Assembly (NCBI GenBank): GCA_913057785.1
Contig: CAJXPD010000065.1
Coordinates: 1-40,722, forward strand
Direction: 5' to 3'
Source: an uncultured Lewinella sp.
GTDB lineage: Bacteria; Bacteroidota; Bacteroidia; Chitinophagales; Saprospiraceae
DNA length: 40,722 nucleotides
Position 1 is the first letter of the stretch. Each line of letters starts with the position of its first letter. Position numbers and translations under genes: made by a program. The notes below the pieces were generated by a model. It made no database searches. It was given only the letters and a program-made list of their open reading frames with translations, and was not told the origin of the DNA. Shown here piece by piece: positions 36,023 through 40,722 of the stretch.

Positions 36023-36168
36023 CTGCAGTCATGATTTTTCGGCTCTTTTTTATCACAGAAAAAAGAACGAAGTCCATTACTTTGACTATACATCAGAAAA
36101 AACAATCTTTGTCCTATCAACAAATGAATAGCTGATGGTATTCTGTCGGCAAAGCAAACCAGACCACT

Positions 36169-36684
36169 ATGACCTTAGAAGAACTATTCCAACGATTAGC
36201 AGATAATCCAGCTTACATTCTTTTCTATTTCGCCATCATTCCTTTTGCCGCTCTGTTAGCCGGATGGTTGAGCAAAGGAGAAGGCCATCTGTCGCCTTGG
36301 AAGTATCTCTATTCGGCACTAATCTTCTTGGTGAGTGTCCCTGGCATATTTGCGGTGACCTTGAGCGTCTATTTCTTCTTATTTGAAAAGCGGCCTATCC
36401 TGCAGACGGATGTATACACGCAAATCATCCCCGTTCTTTCAATGGTGATTACATTGCTCACGATTAAGCGGAATGTCAATCTGGATTACATCCCGGGTTT
36501 TGATAAACTATCTGGATTAATCACGATGATCACGGCATCCTTAGCCATCATGTGGTTCATTGACCGCACTCGAATTTGGGTGGTTTCCTTCGTACGATTT
36601 GAGGTGGTAATTGGCATTTTCATTTTGTTATTAATTGTAATTCGCTTTGGTTGGAAAAGGATCCTTGGCGGCAGCAATTCTTAA
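36169..36684 (+). CDS. Hypothetical membrane protein
   Basis: A 171-residue protein with about five hydrophobic segments (ILFYFAIIPFAALLAGWL, YLYSALIFLVSVPGIFAVTLSVYFFLF, IIPVLSMVITLLTI, LITMITASLAIMWFI, VVIGIFILLLIVIRFGW). I do not recognise a family motif. It lies 42 nt before a secreted TonB-C-like gene on the same strand, suggesting cotranscription. Confidence 0.8.
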   Translation: MTLEELFQRLADNPAYILFYFAIIPFAALLAGWLSKGEGHLSPWKYLYSALIFLVSVPGIFAVTLSVYFFLFEKRPILQTDVYTQIIPVLSMVITLLTIKRNVNLDYIPGFDKLSGLITMITASLAIMWFIDRTRIWVVSFVRFEVVIGIFILLLIVIRFGWKRILGGSNS

Positions 36685-36726
36685 CTCTTTAACAGCAGCA
36701 TTCCACTGAACATATAACAATTTGAC

Positions 36727-37707
36727 ATGAGAGATAAGCTTCGATGCATGATTTGGTTCTCCCTAGTGGCACTAGTAGTGTTTCTACCTTTTTCCGACAC
36801 TATGGGGCAGTCCAAGGCATTAATTGATTCTACGAATTTGTTCAAACAATTGCTACCCGACTTGCCACTTACAAAAGTGAAGAGTCGTGGCGTGTCGGCC
36901 GCTAGAAGCCATTACGAGGTCTCCTTTGACTTTGAGGCGGAAACAATGACGGTTGAAGATCAAAGGCAATTGGTAAGAAATGGAGAGAAAAGCGAAAATG
37001 ATGGTTACATCATCACCATCCCAATGGGTGACCTTCATAGAGATGGTATCCTATTGATCAAGGATGACACCAAAGGATTATTCAATCTAAGCATCTTAGC
37101 TACCAATAATGATAAAGCCTTCACAGTGGCTCCGCAACTGGCCAAGGGAGGAAATTTAAGTTTTCCGCAGGATCGCTTGCTACTTGGCCCCTGGTCTAGT
37201 TCGGCCCCTGGTATTGAAGCCCAACTAGAGCGCGTAAGGAGTTTACTGAGCTGGATTGCCAAGAAGGAAGGGACCAAAAGAAAGAAATTCACGCCAAGCT
37301 TCGAGCGTGAAGATACCAAGGTATATGCCACCAAGGCCACTAATGCCAGTGCTATGAATGCCGGCTCTAAAGCCTCTCCCAGATCCGCCTTACCGATTGA
37401 AAGAATGGATCAGCCACCGCTCTTTCAAGAGGCGCAGCAATTGGAGGATATAGCCCCTGCCGTAGAAGCTTATATCCTAGAACAAGTAGCTGCTAAAGAT
37501 ATACAGCTAAAGTTCGCTGTACAGGGTCGCTTCATTGTGAACGAGTCCGGGCAGGTGAGTTTTGTCAGAGTCGATTTTGCGATGGACAAGGGGGCTCATC
37601 AACTCATCGAAAGAATTTTGAAAGAGATGCCTACTTGGAAAGTGGGCTCACATGAGGGTCGAACACGCAGTGCACTTATTCCCTTCGCCTTAAAAGCAAA
37701 ACAGTAG
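36727..37707 (+). CDS. Secreted protein with TonB-C-terminal-like domain
   Basis: A 326-residue exported protein (signal peptide MRDKLRCMIWFSLVALVVFLPFSDTMG). The middle is not recognised. The last 75 residues (LKFAVQGRFIVNESGQVSFVRVDFAMDKGAHQLIERILKEMPTWKVGSHEGRTRSALIPFAL, in pieces) follow the TonB C-terminal pattern of Bacteroidota proteins: beta strand, INE/NESG turn, helix ending in a MPxW motif. Here the proline-rich spacer and N-terminal anchor of true TonB are lacking, so it is probably a TonB-C-domain protein of other function rather than an energy transducer. Confidence 0.75.
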   Translation: MRDKLRCMIWFSLVALVVFLPFSDTMGQSKALIDSTNLFKQLLPDLPLTKVKSRGVSAARSHYEVSFDFEAETMTVEDQRQLVRNGEKSENDGYIITIPMGDLHRDGILLIKDDTKGLFNLSILATNNDKAFTVAPQLAKGGNLSFPQDRLLLGPWSSSAPGIEAQLERVRSLLSWIAKKEGTKRKKFTPSFEREDTKVYATKATNASAMNAGSKASPRSALPIERMDQPPLFQEAQQLEDIAPAVEAYILEQVAAKDIQLKFAVQGRFIVNESGQVSFVRVDFAMDKGAHQLIERILKEMPTWKVGSHEGRTRSALIPFALKAKQ

Positions 37708-37732
37708 CTTCAACTGAAAGTAGAAGCTACTG
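37702..37732 (+). terminator. Hairpin at the end of the TonB-C-like gene
   Basis: CAGTAGCTTC (37702-37711) pairs with 37723-37732 over 10 bp, 11-nt loop; the stop codon lies inside the left arm. No T tract is present. Confidence 0.5.
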
Positions 37733-37888
37733 GCATAAAGGAATTTTAGAAATAGGTTTTATCTTAAATAACAAAAGATAGCCGGAGCTATTCTATTGTA
37801 TCAAAACACATACGTAGGGGAAAATTGGAAATGTCCAGGGATTGGATATGGGATAAATTGAAAGGGATTCTAAAAGCTTAGACTGGGG

Positions 37889-38082
37889 AAAAAATGGGAG
37901 CAGCGGACTAAAAAGTTTTCATTGGTTCTTTGGGTAAAATTCTTTTGGTTTCCTGGGTTGAACGCCCACTGCTCCAGATTGCTTTCAGTTGGTAGTTGGG
38001 GTATTGGGGAAATATAGTCTTTGGTCTACTTGGGTATTTATTTGGTTTTTTGAGTTTGTGAGTGTTTGTTTATTTTCTTTGG
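37889..38082 (-). ncRNA. Candidate small RNA with its own promoter and terminator
   Basis: On the minus strand a consensus promoter (38119-38089) would start an RNA near 38082. Its first 90-100 nt are almost free of G (the plus strand has only about five C between 37989 and 38088), so they should be unstructured. It ends with a hairpin whose base GGAGCAG/CTGCTCC (37969-37975 with 37897-37903) is followed by TTTTTT (37894-37889). Its only ATG opens a frame of four codons. No RNA family is recognised. Transcription is inferred, not shown. Confidence 0.5.
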
Positions 38083-38088
38083 TTAGTA

Positions 38089-38119
38089 CAAATATAGGCG
38101 GGGTTGAGGCCCTTTTCAA
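38089..38119 (-). promoter_or_regulatory. Promoter of the candidate small RNA
   Basis: On the minus strand TTG (38119-38117), a 20-bp spacer and TATATTTG (38096-38089) match the Bacteroidota consensus TTG-N19-23-TAnnTTTG. The predicted start is near 38082. Confidence 0.65.
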
Positions 38120-38130
38120 CCAGAATGTAG

Positions 38131-38201
38131 TGAAGTGGGAATTCTTGGTAGTGAAGTGGTATAAAGGGGGGACTGAACTGGAAAAGCCTGTTGTGAACTG
38201 G
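38131..38201 (-). promoter_or_regulatory. Four phased direct repeats, candidate LytTR-like operator array
   Basis: TGAAGTGG at 38131-38138 and 38152-38159, and TGAACTGG at 38174-38181 and 38194-38201 (minus strand CCASTTCA). Start-to-start distances are 21, 22 and 20 bp, two helical turns each. The nearest copy is 12 bp upstream of the -33 element of the promoter at 38089-38119. The minus-strand core CCAGTTCA and the spacing resemble LytTR response-regulator sites. Confidence 0.6.
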
Positions 38202-38223
38202 AAAAAGAAGCTTTCGATCTCAT

Positions 38224-38258
38224 AAAAAAAGGGGCACCTGCAAGCAGGTACCCCTTTT
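38224..38258 (-). terminator. Terminator of the atpD-atpC unit
   Basis: On the minus strand an AAAAGGGG / CCCCTTTT plus ACCTGC / GCAGGT stem (one mismatch) is followed by seven T. It lies 22 bp after the atpC stop and separates it from the repeat array. Confidence 0.88.
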
Positions 38259-38279
38259 GTATTCTCATTCTGTGTGTGC

Positions 38280-38591
38280 TTAAGAAAGTTGGCTAACCCC
38301 TTGTACCAATAGCGAGATTTCATCATTCAACACTTCAATAAATCCGCCACCAATCTGAAAAGTGATGCTGCGTCCCTTATCAGAGATGCTCTCGATATTT
38401 CCTTTCTCCTCATTATACACTTTGTGCTCCCCTTCGGCAGTCAAAAGTGTAACTTGTCCAGCTTCTAAGGAGGATACGATAGGCGCGTGTCCCTTTAGTA
38501 CTTGAAACTGCCCAAGCGTACCAGGCACTTTCACTGAAGTAACACTACCTAAAAAAACTTCCTTATCTGGGGTCAAAACCGAAATATTCAT
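38280..38591 (-). CDS. atpC: ATP synthase epsilon subunit (short form)
   Basis: A 103-residue F1 subunit (MNISVLTPDKEVFLGSVTSVKVPGTLGQFQVLKGHAPIVSSLEAGQVTLL). Only the N-terminal beta-barrel domain is present; the C-terminal two-helix inhibitory domain of longer epsilon subunits (about 135 residues) is lacking, as is usual in Bacteroidota. It follows atpD after 78 bp in one operon and is closed by a strong terminator. It connects gamma to the c-ring and cannot give the C-terminal-domain type of ATPase inhibition. Confidence 0.95.
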   Translation of the reverse strand: MNISVLTPDKEVFLGSVTSVKVPGTLGQFQVLKGHAPIVSSLEAGQVTLLTAEGEHKVYNEEKGNIESISDKGRSITFQIGGGFIEVLNDEISLLVQGVSQLS

Positions 38592-38610
38592 ATTTGCTCT
38601 TTATTTAGGT

Positions 38611-38664
38611 AGAAGACTATCCCGAACTTAGTATCAAAGACAGTCTCCCATCACTAAGTCTTCT
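38611..38664 (-). promoter_or_regulatory. Intercistronic atpD-atpC hairpin
   Basis: AGAAGACT (38611-38618) and AGTCTTCT (38657-38664) pair over 8 bp in the 78-bp gap; an overlapping CTTAGT/ACTAAG pair is an alternative. It could influence the relative yield of beta and epsilon. Confidence 0.4.
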
Positions 38665-38669
38665 AATGA

Positions 38670-40208
<1,539 letters not shown>

Positions 40209-40246
40209 TTAGTAACATAAATTTCCTTGGTTTACGGCGACATCTT

Positions 40247-40321
40247 TTAAACAGCTTCTGCGTTGCTCGTCGGTCGTGTAGCTCAGGCTATACTCCCTCC
40301 TCGCGCCTTGATTCTGTTCAA
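40247..40321. repeat. 75-bp palindromic module in the atpD leader
   Basis: Termini TTAAACAG and CTGTTCAA are inverted with one mismatch. In the middle GTGTAGC-TCAG-GCTATAC forms a hairpin with one wobble. The module lies between the likely atpD promoter and the atpD start. It resembles sequences I associate with dispersed bacterial repeats, but only one copy is seen here. Confidence 0.4.
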
Positions 40322-40356
40322 CATCTATTCCCCATAATTCCAATCAATTTATATTA

Positions 40357-40390
40357 CAAAGTATTGATGGTTGTCAAAAATCGTCGCAAA
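40357..40390 (-). promoter_or_regulatory. Candidate atpD promoter
   Basis: On the minus strand TTTG (40390-40387), 23 bp, TACTTTG (40363-40357). The -7 element has one base fewer than the consensus TAnnTTTG. It would give a 5' UTR of about 165 nt. Confidence 0.35.
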
Positions 40391-40623
40391 AATAGCGTTT
40401 TCGTTTGATTATCAAAAGAAAAATGAATTTTCTCACTATCAGTTTTATGTAAAAAAACAAAGAGAATCAAGGACTTAGTGAATAGAAGAGATCGATATGT
40501 GAGAGGGCGAAAAAGGATTGTCCATGGGCTTGCCACAAAGAAGAAGATTATTCGGCTTTTGTGATTGAATAGAGGATTTTGTATGCCGCCTTTACGATCC
40601 GGAAAAGAAGGCGTAAAGTGCGC

Positions 40624-40674
40624 AGGCTTCGGAAGTTTTTCAGAAGATTGCGATGCAGCTAAGACTTCGGAAGT
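40624..40674 (-). repeat. Paired CTTCGGAAGT repeats at the right edge
   Basis: The plus strand has CTTCGGAAGT at 40627-40636 and again at 40665-40674. The second, with its flank TGCAGCTAAG, matches 36006-36026 on the other strand at 19 of 21 positions. The stretch 40391-40722 holds no credible gene. Confidence 0.5.
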
Positions 40675-40722
40675 GGGTTGGTCGATATTTTGGCCATTCG
40701 AAAGTTTAATGTTCTCCAAAAA

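Noticed and set aside
35837..36131. Two short overlapping plus-strand frames in the odhB downstream gap
   Set aside because: Both lie in repeat copy C and the 19-bp inverted repeat, with no protein-like features.
36727..37707. True TonB energy transducer
   Set aside because: The C-terminal pattern fits, but there is a cleavable-looking signal peptide, no Pro-rich spacer and no ExbB/ExbD neighbours.
38131..38201. Short CRISPR-like array
   Set aside because: Units are only 8-12 bp with 8-13 bp between them, far below CRISPR repeat and spacer sizes, and there are no cas genes. Phased binding sites are a better reading.
37985..38326. Minus-strand frame of 113 codons in the gap before atpC
   Set aside because: It crosses the atp terminator, the repeat array and the small RNA promoter and overlaps atpC. 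Its composition follows the repeats and no domain is recognisable.
40354..40719. Minus-strand frame of 121 codons upstream of atpD
   Set aside because: Composition is not protein-like, it contains the ACTTCCGAAG repeats and runs over the likely atpD promoter.

Overview
This window looks like a chromosomal segment from a member of the Bacteroidota, most likely a Saprospiria/Lewinella-like lineage (the phylum is well supported; the finer placement is a guess). Evidence for the phylum: an ECF sigma / FecR / SusC / SusD locus, a type-2-like IleRS, a tricorn protease homologue, a short ATP synthase epsilon subunit, and several promoters of the Bacteroidota form TTG-N19-23-TAnnTTTG. Genes face both ways and are mostly ordinary core or metabolic genes, separated by strong intrinsic terminators and by gene-free stretches rich in hairpins and repeats.

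Layout. 1-514: 5' part of an S1/P1 nuclease (minus strand, runs off the window). 795-2675: secreted von Willebrand factor A protein. 2759-10962: a GntR-type regulator divergent from an ECF sigma factor, FecR anti-sigma, SusC with an N-terminal STN signalling domain, and SusD; together they form a transenvelope-regulated nutrient uptake locus without visible hydrolases. 11068-16586: acyl-CoA ligase, GNAT acetyltransferase, NAD(P)-binding protein, SCP2 protein and a TlpA-like thiol-disulfide protein. 16658-20200: ileS with an upstream regulatory leader. 20381-28593: orphan ABC ATPase, DUF1028 protein, periplasmic small protein, membrane protein, tricorn homologue and lgt. 29244-35336: protease-nuclease fusion, SdiA-regulated-like lipoprotein, AraC regulator, DHFR-like reductase and odhB. 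36169-37707: membrane protein and TonB-C-like secreted protein. 38280-40184: atpD-atpC.

The most interesting parts are regulatory or structural. (1) ileS is preceded by a 20-codon reading frame with seven AUU isoleucine codons, placed between a near-perfect promoter and an intrinsic terminator: a textbook transcription-attenuation layout that I infer senses isoleucine or charged tRNA-Ile. (2) The ileS product carries G-I-H-H where class I synthetases carry H-x-G-H, the swapped signature reported for mupirocin hyper-resistant type 2 enzymes. (3) In the 572-base gap before atpC, four phased octamer repeats (LytTR-site-like, about 21 bp apart) sit just upstream of a promoter that would drive a G-poor, roughly 190-nt RNA ending in a terminator; no gene explains it. 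(4) A cytoplasmic trypsin-like protease is fused to a DNA/RNA non-specific nuclease, a plausible protease-controlled effector. (5) An intergenic repeat family with two successive hairpins occurs at least three times; its first stem changes sequence but keeps pairing, and long perfect inverted repeats lie close by.

No tRNA, rRNA, CRISPR array, transposase or integrase was found.
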